37,475 nt of DNA from Methylococcaceae bacterium (GCA_021647145.1 JAKIVF010000019.1:1-37475), one strand, 5' to 3'; positions 25,345 through 34,294 are shown, counted from the stretch's first letter. A program made the numbers and translations. The notes: generated from the sequence alone by a model not told the origin.

Positions 25345-26159
25345 TTTTGGATTTCGGATACTTGATAGTCATCAAAAAAAACATCCATAAAATCACTACG
25401 AATTCCAGCATGACCTTTTTTTAAGATAAGTCCTGCATCAGCCCCTGTATCTTCAATCTGTAATATTTGAGTCCAGCCAGGTCCTAGTTGGCTATCGTTA
25501 AGATACATTATAATATCTACATACCCTTTGGCATTAGTAGAAACTTTAGTCTTAATTCCAATTCGATGATTGATAGGTAGTAGGTTAGGTAAGGTATCTC
25601 GATTATAATTTCCTGAGTAAACTGACGTTGATTTTAGGGTGTAATACTTGCCGTGCAGCTTTTTTTTAACGACTGCATAACCATCAACCCTTATCCCGAT
25701 GTAATAAAGATTGTCACCATTTTGATAACGATGAAAGAGTAAAACTCCATTGGATTGATTTCTGTTTGGGCTATCTGATAGGTTTATTTTTTTGATGTTA
25801 AAAAAAACCTGTTGAGTAAAATTTTTAAATTTAGAGTTCGTTACTAAGCGTAAAAGGTTTTGGGGCCTATATCCGTTGTCAGTATCAAGAGGGTTTGACT
25901 TGGCATATAACAACCTAAATCGGTCGTTATTTGAAAGTTTGCCTTGTACGGTGCTAGCCCCATTTTTTGTTTGGTATAGATACCCTCCCGAATTTAGCCA
26001 CCAGCTAGAGTCGATATACTTGTTTGCATGATTTCTTTCAATGAGTTTGGGGTGGTCTGTTTTATCAAAGCTATTAGTAAATGAGTTTTTAGGCTCAGTT
26101 GAGCAACTAGTGCAAAATAAAATAGTAAACCAAAAAAATATATATGATTTAAAGTGCAT
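25341..26159 (-). CDS. lipoprotein with concanavalin A/LamG-like fold
   Basis: The 272-residue protein has a hydrophobic leader and a lipobox-like C-T-S-C with Cys19 as the probable lipidation site; the residue at -3 is Cys rather than Leu, so the signal is slightly atypical. From about residue 45 it reads as a beta-rich jelly-roll domain: SSWWLNSGGYLYQTKNGAST, NGVLLFHRYQNGDNLYYIGI and a final GHAGIRSDFMDVFFDDYQVS, as in concanavalin-like glucanase/LamG or DUF1080-type domains. Such domains bind or process glycans. It is divergent from the polysaccharide operon at 26620, whose second gene has a similar fold, so a role in binding the polymer at the outer membrane is a reasonable inference. No catalytic residues can be assigned. 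Confidence 0.6.
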   Translation of the reverse strand: MHFKSYIFFWFTILFCTSCSTEPKNSFTNSFDKTDHPKLIERNHANKYIDSSWWLNSGGYLYQTKNGASTVQGKLSNNDRFRLLYAKSNPLDTDNGYRPQNLLRLVTNSKFKNFTQQVFFNIKKINLSDSPNRNQSNGVLLFHRYQNGDNLYYIGIRVDGYAVVKKKLHGKYYTLKSTSVYSGNYNRDTLPNLLPINHRIGIKTKVSTNAKGYVDIIMYLNDSQLGPGWTQILQIEDTGADAGLILKKGHAGIRSDFMDVFFDDYQVSEIQN

Positions 26160-26619
26160 TTATTTAGGTGTCTTTACTGGTGTGGAAGTAAATTATACCC
26201 ATTTCATAAAGCTGAGGAGGTAACTGGTATCAGGTTGATTTTAATAGAAGAATCGTATTTTAATATGGCCAAAAGATGCTATTGGATCAATTCAATAATC
26301 TTATTAGCGTATAAATATTCATTGTTTATTAATTTATATTTGATTAATATAACTCAAGATTTTTTTTAAAAAAGCGTGTTAGCTCTATTTTGAGAACTGG
26401 TTCAAATTATTTTTAAGTAAATAATCAGTGGCTTGTAATAAATAGTTTTAAGAGCTCTTAATGAAACAAAGCAATAGATAAAAATAACTTTCTCAATATA
26501 ATATTGATTTTCTATCTATTACTTTGCTGAAATATTTTCTCTTTATTAATAATTATTATTGTTCTTTTACGTTTCTATAACCTCAGAAAGTATATTTTAT
26601 ATAGGAGAAACACTCAATA
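26160..26619. promoter_or_regulatory. 460-base AT-rich divergent region between lipoprotein and polysaccharide operon
   Basis: No gene is supported here. The region must hold the promoters of both neighbours. AATAGATA near 26472 and TATCTATT near 26514 form an interrupted inverted repeat (8 bases, long loop) that might bind a regulator. AGGAG at 26603-26607 serves the downstream ATG with a long 12-base spacing. No sure -35/-10 pair was found. Confidence 0.3.
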
Positions 26620-27954
26620 ATGTCGTCAATAGAAAAAACAACCTCTAATTTTGAGGGGCAAATTGATTTTTTTAGGAACCCTGTCTTACCGAAGGCAAAA
26701 GAAAAAAGTAGATTTTTAGTTCGTATAGTAGCAATAGTGCTTATCGCAATTTCAATGGCTGTTGTTTTTGGGCTTCGCTGGGGGAATATTACTTATTATT
26801 GGTATTCTCCTTTAGTTAACACCTATTCAATTGCTATAGCAGGGTTCATATTTTCTCGTTTCGTGCTATCACTTTTTTATAAAGCCCCTAGAGATGTGGG
26901 TATCTCGCCAACTGTGAGTGTTATTATCACGGCCTTTAATGAAGAAGATGCTATTTATAAAACTGTAGAATGTTGTTACGCAGCCTATTATCATGATCAT
27001 CTTTTTGAAGTCATTGTTGTTGATGATGGTTCAACGGATAATACCGTAAAAGAAATTAAAAGAGCACAAAAACGTTGGCCTGGACTGGTTTTAGATGCAT
27101 TTGAACATAACAAAGGTAAGCGGGAGGGAATGGCATCTGGTGCACGCTTAGCAAAAGGAGAGATTCTTGTTTTTGTTGATTCTGATAGTTTTTTAAAGCG
27201 AGATGGTATACGAAAGATAGTCCAGGGGTTTGCCGATCCGAAGGTGGCTGCTGTAGCTGGGCATACAGAAGTTGCTAATGTAGATGTTAATGGTCTTACT
27301 AGAATGCAGCAAGCTCGCTATTATGTCGCATTTCGGATCATAAAAGCAGCAGAAAGTGTGTTTGGTACGGTTACTTGTTGCCCAGGGTGTTTTTCTGCTT
27401 ATCGAAGAAGTAGTATGTTAGAGGTGTTAGATGACTGGTTAAATCAACACTTTCTTGGTGTTCAAGCTACCTTTGGGGATGATAGGAGTCTAACCAATTA
27501 TCTATTAAGAAAATACAAGGTCATTTATTCGTCAGAAGCAATTGCGACTACAATTGTGCCAGAAAATCATAAGCAATTCTTAAAGCAACAATTGCGTTGG
27601 AAAAAATCTTGGTTTAGGGAAACCTTGATTGCAGCCACCTTTATGTGGAAAAAACCACCATTAGCTTCCATCGCTTTTTATGCTCAGCTCTTATTTCCGA
27701 TCATTGCACCAATCTTAATTTTACGAATATGTTTATGGTTACCGATTATGGATAGTGATTTTATATCCCCAACTATCTACTTAATTGGTACAGTGATGAT
27801 TGGGCTTATGTTTTCAGCTTACTATCTATTTTGGAAATCAGACCGATATTGGATCTATGGTCTATACTTTACCCTTTATTACTTAACGTTTTTAGTTTGG
27901 CAAATGCCTTATGCAATTGCTACGCAGCGTGATAATAGATGGGGAACTAGGTAA
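26620..27954 (+). CDS. membrane GT2 polysaccharide synthase, hyaluronan synthase/NodC/chitin synthase-like
   Basis: This 444-residue processive glycosyltransferase has two N-terminal membrane helices (about 33-52 and 67-87), the GT2 core and about four C-terminal helices. Core motifs: SVIITAFNEED, VVDDGSTDNT, VDSDSF (DxD), the acceptor-side CCPGCFSAYRRSSM, GDDRSLTNYLLRKY and QQLRWKKSWFRE (QxxRW). The CPGCFSAYR, GDDRxLTNxLL and QQxRWxKSWFRE blocks match class I hyaluronan synthase and NodC/chitin synthase more closely than PgaC. It probably polymerises a beta-linked GlcNAc-containing chain and moves it across the inner membrane. It starts an apparent three-gene operon and ends five bases before the next gene. 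Confidence 0.87.
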   Translation: MSSIEKTTSNFEGQIDFFRNPVLPKAKEKSRFLVRIVAIVLIAISMAVVFGLRWGNITYYWYSPLVNTYSIAIAGFIFSRFVLSLFYKAPRDVGISPTVSVIITAFNEEDAIYKTVECCYAAYYHDHLFEVIVVDDGSTDNTVKEIKRAQKRWPGLVLDAFEHNKGKREGMASGARLAKGEILVFVDSDSFLKRDGIRKIVQGFADPKVAAVAGHTEVANVDVNGLTRMQQARYYVAFRIIKAAESVFGTVTCCPGCFSAYRRSSMLEVLDDWLNQHFLGVQATFGDDRSLTNYLLRKYKVIYSSEAIATTIVPENHKQFLKQQLRWKKSWFRETLIAATFMWKKPPLASIAFYAQLLFPIIAPILILRICLWLPIMDSDFISPTIYLIGTVMIGLMFSAYYLFWKSDRYWIYGLYFTLYYLTFLVWQMPYAIATQRDNRWGTR

Positions 27955-27959
27955 AAAAA

Positions 27960-29969
27960 ATGCGGACACTGACACATACGAATGTAAACCCCATACCTTC
28001 AAAACTTGAACGTCGTAGTAAAAATCGGTCTATACGAGTTCATCACTGGCGCAACTTAGGGTGGTGGGTAATTTTAGTCTGTGTGATTGTTACGATCGTG
28101 GAATTGCCACATTTTTTTTCCAATGCCGGCGAAAAGGTAATACCTTCACGCTTACCAAAATATATGCTATGGGGAGGGAACGAGGACGGTATAGAAAAGG
28201 AAGCCTTTATTGCTCTTGCTTTTGGAAAAATCAGTGCTACTCATAAATTAGCGATCTCGAAGTCATCTTTTAAGGCACAACTTGAAGCTTTAAAAGAGGC
28301 TAACTTCTCATCCGTGCGGCTCGAACAGATTAACCAGTGGAAACAAACAAATACAACCCCTCTTCCTGCCATGCCTGTTTTGCTTACATTTGAAGAAGCT
28401 AATCGTGAAACTATGGAAATAGCGGATAGATTATTAGCTAAACTGGGGATGACGGCTTTGGTGTTTGTAGATGTTAATCAATTAAACCAAGGAAATATTA
28501 CCCTGGTTTCTTGGCATAGACTTAAAGCTTTGGTTAAAACAGGTCGGTGGGAAGTGGGTATTTCTGGGTGTTTAAATAAAAGTGGAGAACCAACAAACAC
28601 TTTTCCAAAACAACTATCAAACAGGCTTTTTCAAGAACGTAAACAACTAGAAAATACGTTAGGAGTTTCTGTTATTGCGGCAAACTGTTCTCGTTCATGG
28701 AATTCAAATACTGGCTATGATGCTGCATCAGCATGGAATAAAATTTTGTCTGATGCTTCTTTACAAATGGGCTTTGTTGCGGCACCATTCGGTGCAAATT
28801 ATCATAAAGACCTTAAAACAAGATTTAGACGCATTCGAGTTTCAAAAAAGTGGAATGACACAGAGTTACTTACCCATATTAAAACCCATCAACCACGTCG
28901 GGCAGTTTTTTCTGATACCTTTCAATCCAATCAATTAGCTTCTGATTGGGTGGTAGATAGTGGGGAAATGATAATTGAAAAAAACACCCTTCATATGACT
29001 AATATGGAGGGTGAGCAAGGTGCAATGCTAACGCTTGGCGGAACAGAAAAATGGCAAGATGCCGAGGTAGAAGTGCAACTAAAAGGGTTGCCAGAAGGTC
29101 AATTCTGGATTTCTTTGCGCTATGGCGTAGACCAACCTTTTATTCGGCTAGGTATTGCGAACGGTCGAGTTTTATTGCAAGAGACTAATGGTATTGGTAG
29201 AACCAAACAACTTGCTAGTGGTGATGTATTCCCTAACTTAAATACCTTAAAGCTTAGAGTTGTTGGAGGTCGTGTTATTGCCTACTATAATGGTCAAGCT
29301 TTAACTAAACGACCAGTTGAGTTGGAGTCGAGTATTAAACAGGGCGCATTTGCACTGACAGTTTGGAAGAATAATGAAAGCCTTGATAGTTTTGTCACTG
29401 AAAAAGCATCAGTTAACTTGATAGGCGTAAAAGCAAGACCTGTGTTTTCAAAAAATGTCATTGTTAAACCAGTTTTAAAAGAGAGAGAATGGACAAAGTT
29501 ACGACAACAATCTGAACAGCTTTCTGGAATCAGTCCACGATATTTTGCATGGATAGACAGAAAGCCACAGGCTTTCCAAGTTAGTGAATCTACTATGGAA
29601 ATATTTACTCGCTACTACCACCTTCAGTTCCTTCCTGCTCTTTTTATTAGTAGTGATACTCCATTTTCTGATGCATCTTCAGTAACGGAACAAGCATTGG
29701 TATGGGCTTCTAATCCAAAATATCACGGACTTAATATAATTTTGAAAAATACACTTGCTGGGGGGGAATGGCGGCAAGTATTGAATGACTTGGGTATTAA
29801 GATGGCAGAAATAGGTAAAACACTTTCAGTAACAGTAATGGAAGATGATAAACAATTCATGTCTACAGGTAATCACGAGGATTTATTTTTGGTTTCGGCT
29901 AAAACAAATTTGCTAACTACAACGCCAAGGTTTTTGTACCCACTCACCAAGAAGCAAGCTGATATATAG
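27960..29969 (+). CDS. membrane-anchored PgaB-like pseudo-deacetylase with a concanavalin-like domain
   Basis: This 669-residue protein has one N-terminal transmembrane anchor (about 32-50), so the rest should be periplasmic. Residues about 85-310 follow the PgaB/NodB deacetylase order (SKSSFKAQLEALKEANFSSV, PVLLTFEEANRETMEIADRL, SWHRLKALVKTGRWEVGISG). However, the metal-binding Asp-Asp is Glu145-Glu146, and where the His motif should begin there is Gly203-Cys204. Residues about 314-490 form a LamG/concanavalin-like domain (SDTFQSNQLASDWVVDSGEM). The last about 150 residues, with SPRYFAWIDRKPQAF and HGLNIILKNTLAGGEWRQVL, loosely resemble part of a glycoside hydrolase-like barrel. A non-catalytic polymer-binding partner is likely. 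An AGG precedes the ATG. Confidence 0.65.
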   Translation: MRTLTHTNVNPIPSKLERRSKNRSIRVHHWRNLGWWVILVCVIVTIVELPHFFSNAGEKVIPSRLPKYMLWGGNEDGIEKEAFIALAFGKISATHKLAISKSSFKAQLEALKEANFSSVRLEQINQWKQTNTTPLPAMPVLLTFEEANRETMEIADRLLAKLGMTALVFVDVNQLNQGNITLVSWHRLKALVKTGRWEVGISGCLNKSGEPTNTFPKQLSNRLFQERKQLENTLGVSVIAANCSRSWNSNTGYDAASAWNKILSDASLQMGFVAAPFGANYHKDLKTRFRRIRVSKKWNDTELLTHIKTHQPRRAVFSDTFQSNQLASDWVVDSGEMIIEKNTLHMTNMEGEQGAMLTLGGTEKWQDAEVEVQLKGLPEGQFWISLRYGVDQPFIRLGIANGRVLLQETNGIGRTKQLASGDVFPNLNTLKLRVVGGRVIAYYNGQALTKRPVELESSIKQGAFALTVWKNNESLDSFVTEKASVNLIGVKARPVFSKNVIVKPVLKEREWTKLRQQSEQLSGISPRYFAWIDRKPQAFQVSESTMEIFTRYYHLQFLPALFISSDTPFSDASSVTEQALVWASNPKYHGLNIILKNTLAGGEWRQVLNDLGIKMAEIGKTLSVTVMEDDKQFMSTGNHEDLFLVSAKTNLLTTTPRFLYPLTKKQADI

Positions 29970-30012
29970 ATGTTGGCTTTCTGAAAGTATTAATAATAAA
30001 TTTTATATTATC

Positions 30013-30071
30013 TTAAGGGCACCTCTATTAACTCAAGACTGCCAGCCTTGAGTTAATAGAGGTGCCCTTAA
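30013..30071. repeat. perfect 25-base inverted repeat (MITE-like or intercistronic hairpin)
   Basis: Positions 30013-30037 and 30047-30071 are exact reverse complements across 25 bases, separated by nine bases that can themselves pair (CTG/CAG). Both outer ends are TTAA. The arm contains GGGCACCTCTATTAACTC. As RNA it would be a very stable hairpin between the pseudo-deacetylase and the exporter gene. The sharp perfect arms and TTAA edges look like two abutting terminal repeats of a transposable element (solo or MITE); no transposase is present. There is no T-tract, so it is not a normal terminator. Confidence 0.8.
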
Positions 30072-30091
30072 CTAAAACAAGGATAGCATTA

Positions 30092-33000
30092 ATGTTGAAA
30101 CTGTTTCGACGTAGGTCTTTCAAGACAATTGTCACGTTACTAATTCTCACAAAAACAACGCTAATTTATGCCTCTATTGGTGCGGTTTTGGAACGTGCAA
30201 ATACTTTATATGCGAACAAAAATTATGAAGGTGCTCGTGAGATTTATGAACATGCGACGGAATTAGATAAAGGCTCTCTTTCTGCGTGGCGTGGTCTTGG
30301 TTGGAGTTATTGGGCGTTAGGTAAAAGAGCGCGTGCTTATAAAATATGGACAGATGTAATAAAAGGGTTTCCTGGCGATCTACCAACAATTTTGACTTTA
30401 GCTCAGGCAAATGAACAAGATCATCGTTGGGACGAGGCTATTAAGTATTATTCTCAATTACTTAATCTTCAGCCGAATGAGCTAGTTGCTCATCGAGGTA
30501 AGGCAAGAATTTTTATTATTCAAAGGAATTTTCTTGAAGCTGAAAAAGAGTCAAGAGTAGGATTATCCCAAGCCCCATCTGACTATAACTTTAAGTCATT
30601 GCTTGCTGATGCTTTAATGGGGCAAAAACGTTATAAAGAAGCTGAAAACATTTTAATAGCTCTGTCTAAAGCTGATCCAGTAAAAAGTAATTTCAGTAGA
30701 TTAAGTAAAGTCTTAGCAGAACAAGGCAGGTATGAGGAAGCAGCAAACTATTATAAAACTAGTCTAGAGATTCGAAAAGATAAAGGTACTATCTCCGCTT
30801 GGCGAGGGCTGGGTGCTAAGCTTAGAAAAATTGATCAAAAACAACGTGCTTACAAAATTTGGCAAGGGCTTTTGAAAGATTATCCGAACGATGTAGAAAC
30901 ACTTATAGCCATAGGGCGAGCCAGTCATCAAGATAAACTTTTACAACAAAGCTTGGATTATTATGCACGAGTCTTAGAAAAAGAGCCGAACAATAAAGTC
31001 GCTCACTTTAACAGATCAAAAATATTTTTTTCACAACTTAATTTTGAAGCGGCTGAAATAGAGATAAGGTCTATTTTGGAGCAATCACCTTCTGATAATA
31101 AGTCGAAGCTTGCACTCATTGATATATTGATTGTGACTAATCGTAGTAAGGAGGCGGAACAACTTTTGCGGCCACTTATAGATAGGGATTCAAACCCTAA
31201 ATATTTAACTCGATTAGCCAAAATTCTTGCCGAGACGAGTAACAATGAAGAATCAGCTCGTTACTTTAGGAAAAGTCTTAAGGCAGACCCGGAAAATATA
31301 AAAGCAGTACAGGGTCTTGCCCGAGTACTGTGGAATCAACATCGTTATGAAGAGTCTACGAAGCTTTTACAGAGTTATCTAGAGAAACACCCAGATAAAG
31401 ATTTTGTCCGTGCAAGGTTGGCAGAACATGCTACTGCTTCAGGAAAGTGGGCGTTGGCTGAACGAGAATTTAGAGTTTTGATAGATAAGTATCCAGCTGA
31501 TAACAGATGGAAAGTGAAACTTGCTCGCCAATTAGATTTGGCTGGTCAGCATAATGAAGCAAGTACACTTGCTAAACAAGTTGTAGCTAAAGAACCTAAT
31601 GAAGCTGCCTTGAAGTTACTTGCCAATAACGCTATTTTTTCTGGTGATATTATTGAAGGTATCCGCTGGCTAAAAGAGATAATAAAGATAAAACCTTCAT
31701 CTGAACGGTTAAACCAACTGGGTAAGCTGCATATTATTCGAGGGATTAGTCTTGCCAAGGAAAACAAACATGAAGAATCTATGGTTCAATACGCAGCAGC
31801 GAGTAAAGAGTTTCAAGATGCGATTGAATTAGACCCAATCAAATCAAGAGCGCCTGTCGGCCTTGTAGAGTCATTGAGATTAGGAAAAAAATATTCTGCA
31901 GCTGAGCAATTAGCGAATGAACTCTACACAAAACACCCTGGCTCTGTTGATATAATTCACCAATTAGTTAATATCCATAAGGATCAAGGTGATTTCTCGG
32001 AAGCAGTTAAATGGCTGAAAGTTAAGCGGCCTTTGTTTCCTGGTAATATACATTTGGATAAAAACCTTGCGAAATTAATTTTCTATAGTGGAGAACAAAA
32101 AAAAGGTTTGAAAATGATGAAAGAACTTCAACATAAAGCTCGTCAGCAAAGTATTCAAGTTTTACTTTACCATGGAATTACTCTGTCAGAACGTCGAGAT
32201 ACAGTGCCAGTGAAAAAATTTCGGGATCAAATGCTGGCGTTAAAGAAAGAAGGCTACCATTCTATTACTATGAAACAACTACTTGACTTTATAAATGGTG
32301 AAGAAGGATTACCTGAGAAACCTATTTTGATTACATTTGATGATGCTCGTACAGATAGCCTTCGTTATGCTGACCCTATTCTTGAGGAGGCAGGTTTTCA
32401 AGCAACCATGTTTGTGCCTGTTGCTGATGTGGCTACGCATGGTGCTTATACAACAGTTTGGTCTACATTGAGAGAAATCAGTAAAACGGGTCGTTGGGAT
32501 ATGCAATGTCATGGTACTGAAGCTCAGCATTATTTACCTGTTAATAAATTTGGCCACATGGGACGTTTTATGGCAAACAAGAGGTGGATGGCAAAGAGTA
32601 ATCGTCTAGAAACTAATGAAGAGTTTTCCACGCGTATTGGCCAAGATCTAAAAACCTGTAAGGAAATTATGGGGCGTGAGTTACCAGGTTCTGATGTGTT
32701 TGCTTTTGCTTTTCCATACAGTGACCAAGGACATAGGTCTTTATCAAATTCAAAGGATGTATTGAACTTAAATCATAAGCAGGTCAAAAAACAATTTCAA
32801 TTAGCTTTTAATGTAAATAACAATTATCCTGTCACAAGAGATACCCTTAGATATTCTCTACCTAGATTTGAAGTAAAACGAACCTTTACAGGCGAGGACC
32901 TAGTTAAAAAGTTGAAAGTTATTGATCCAGCTATTTCAGTTCCCTATGAGTTAGCAGGATTGGAAATGAATACTGGCAATTATGCTCAAGCAATACGAAT

Positions 33001-34081
33001 ATATGAAGACCTTGAACGTGATGGTTCAATTGATAAAGCCGAGTTAATGGCAAAAAAAGGGAAAGCGTTAAGTTGGAGTGGTGACCATGTAAGTGCTAGA
33101 AAACAGTTAGATAAAGCGAACGCAATGCACCCAGATGATCCTGCTATTATGAAAGAAATTGCAGCACTTGATCGTCGCCTTAAACATGTAGTAAAAATAG
33201 AAGGGCGATATTTTGAAGATAATGCAGAACGATCTTATTACAGCTTTGGTCCTACAATTAAAGTGCCTATTTCGGATGGTTTGTCATTATCAGCTTATTA
33301 CAAATATTTAAATTTTGATCAAACACTTAGCTCAGTAAACAACGGTTTGGGTATAGATGGGCAGAGATTTCGGGCTTATGGGCATCAATTTGAAGGGCGA
33401 ATTAACTATGAGCTTGGGGCAAACTCATCACTTTCCCTATCAGCAGGCATGGCTGATTTTTCTAGACACTCGTCTTCAGTATCAACTAAATCAGGATCAA
33501 CATTCCCACTGGGTTCAATAAAGCTAAAACAAGGGATAGGTCAACGATTAGATTTATTTATTTCAGCTGATCATACTTATGTCAATACCGCAGGTGCAAT
33601 TGTGAATGACCTTGCCTTTAGTAGAGCGAGAACAGGATTTAATTTAAAATTACTTGACTCGTTAAACTTAAAAGCCAATTACGCTTATGCGTATTACACT
33701 GATGATAATCAGCGGAACAGAACTGAAATTGAACTTGATAGCCGAGTCTGGAATTATCCTGAAGTTACCATTGGTGCTCAGTTTATTTATGATGATATAC
33801 AGAAAGATAGCGACTTGTTTTGGACACCTAATAAATATGTCTCCTTTAATGTCCCTTTTAATATAAAAAAGAAGTGGGGCCCTGATTTAATTACAGAGCT
33901 CTATGTTTCGCCAGGAATGGGGAAAGAAGAGAATAGTAAATTTAAGTTCCAGCTTAACTCAACAGGTGCTATTACGTGGAAATATAAGGATGATATTAAC
34001 GTATATCTTTCCGCAAGTAGATATGAGGCCTCTACTTATTCTAATTATAGTGTGTTTGCAGGAGGTTTCTTACGGTTCTAG
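30092..34081 (+). CDS. fused TPR - PgaB-like deacetylase - TPR - outer-membrane barrel exporter
   Basis: This is a 1,329-residue protein with a signal peptide (about 1-28). TPR repeats fill residues about 30-680, including a tandem 171-residue superrepeat (61-231 and 232-402, each starting G-x-x-SAWRGLG). A PgaB-type deacetylase follows (about 685-930): VLLYHGI, ITFDDARTDS with Asp750-Asp751, CHGTEAQH with His807 and His813, and AFPY at about 873-876. A short TPR segment comes next (about 950-1030), then a beta-barrel of about 300 residues ending in F-L-R-F, a C-terminal aromatic as needed for BAM insertion. In the Pga system PgaA (TPR plus porin) and PgaB (deacetylase) are separate. The start is ATG 30092 with AAGGA eight bases before; an upstream GTG lies in the inverted repeat. 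Confidence 0.85.
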   Translation: MLKLFRRRSFKTIVTLLILTKTTLIYASIGAVLERANTLYANKNYEGAREIYEHATELDKGSLSAWRGLGWSYWALGKRARAYKIWTDVIKGFPGDLPTILTLAQANEQDHRWDEAIKYYSQLLNLQPNELVAHRGKARIFIIQRNFLEAEKESRVGLSQAPSDYNFKSLLADALMGQKRYKEAENILIALSKADPVKSNFSRLSKVLAEQGRYEEAANYYKTSLEIRKDKGTISAWRGLGAKLRKIDQKQRAYKIWQGLLKDYPNDVETLIAIGRASHQDKLLQQSLDYYARVLEKEPNNKVAHFNRSKIFFSQLNFEAAEIEIRSILEQSPSDNKSKLALIDILIVTNRSKEAEQLLRPLIDRDSNPKYLTRLAKILAETSNNEESARYFRKSLKADPENIKAVQGLARVLWNQHRYEESTKLLQSYLEKHPDKDFVRARLAEHATASGKWALAEREFRVLIDKYPADNRWKVKLARQLDLAGQHNEASTLAKQVVAKEPNEAALKLLANNAIFSGDIIEGIRWLKEIIKIKPSSERLNQLGKLHIIRGISLAKENKHEESMVQYAAASKEFQDAIELDPIKSRAPVGLVESLRLGKKYSAAEQLANELYTKHPGSVDIIHQLVNIHKDQGDFSEAVKWLKVKRPLFPGNIHLDKNLAKLIFYSGEQKKGLKMMKELQHKARQQSIQVLLYHGITLSERRDTVPVKKFRDQMLALKKEGYHSITMKQLLDFINGEEGLPEKPILITFDDARTDSLRYADPILEEAGFQATMFVPVADVATHGAYTTVWSTLREISKTGRWDMQCHGTEAQHYLPVNKFGHMGRFMANKRWMAKSNRLETNEEFSTRIGQDLKTCKEIMGRELPGSDVFAFAFPYSDQGHRSLSNSKDVLNLNHKQVKKQFQLAFNVNNNYPVTRDTLRYSLPRFEVKRTFTGEDLVKKLKVIDPAISVPYELAGLEMNTGNYAQAIRIYEDLERDGSIDKAELMAKKGKALSWSGDHVSARKQLDKANAMHPDDPAIMKEIAALDRRLKHVVKIEGRYFEDNAERSYYSFGPTIKVPISDGLSLSAYYKYLNFDQTLSSVNNGLGIDGQRFRAYGHQFEGRINYELGANSSLSLSAGMADFSRHSSSVSTKSGSTFPLGSIKLKQGIGQRLDLFISADHTYVNTAGAIVNDLAFSRARTGFNLKLLDSLNLKANYAYAYYTDDNQRNRTEIELDSRVWNYPEVTIGAQFIYDDIQKDSDLFWTPNKYVSFNVPFNIKKKWGPDLITELYVSPGMGKEENSKFKFQLNSTGAITWKYKDDINVYLSASRYEASTYSNYSVFAGGFLRF

Positions 34082-34256
34082 ATTCTCTTGAATAATCCTA
34101 GAAACTGTTTCAAAGTAGAAGAGTTGCTAAAGCTTGACTAGTCTTTTTGCCCGTATTTCAAGTTGTGACAATAATTTTTTAACCAGTTATTCTCCAGTTA
34201 TCGAATTTATTCTGTGTGCGTTATTAAGGTAAAAGGAGTTATCGAGGGTATGGAAT

Positions 34257-34294
34257 CAGGGCAATGGGTTTAAAACTGCTTGCCCTGCCCTTTT
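34257..34294 (+). terminator. candidate terminator after the polysaccharide operon
   Basis: CAGGGCAA (34257-34264) pairs with TTGCCCTG (34280-34287) across a 15-base loop, followed by CCC and TTTT. It lies about 175 bases after the exporter stop codon. The loop is long and the T-tract short, so it is moderate at best. Confidence 0.4.

Noticed and set aside
26041..26369. Two overlapping short plus-strand frames beside the lipoprotein gene
   Set aside because: They are partly antisense to the lipoprotein, with no ribosome binding site and no recognisable protein features.
26620..27954. Assignment of the synthase as PgaC
   Set aside because: The CCPGCFSAYR, GDDRSLTN and QQLRWKKSWFRE blocks resemble hyaluronan synthase/NodC more than PgaC, and no PgaD follows. 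A specific gene name would be overreach.
28061..28938. Two plus-strand frames inside the pseudo-deacetylase gene
   Set aside because: They are out-of-frame shadows of a long gene with consistent domain structure.
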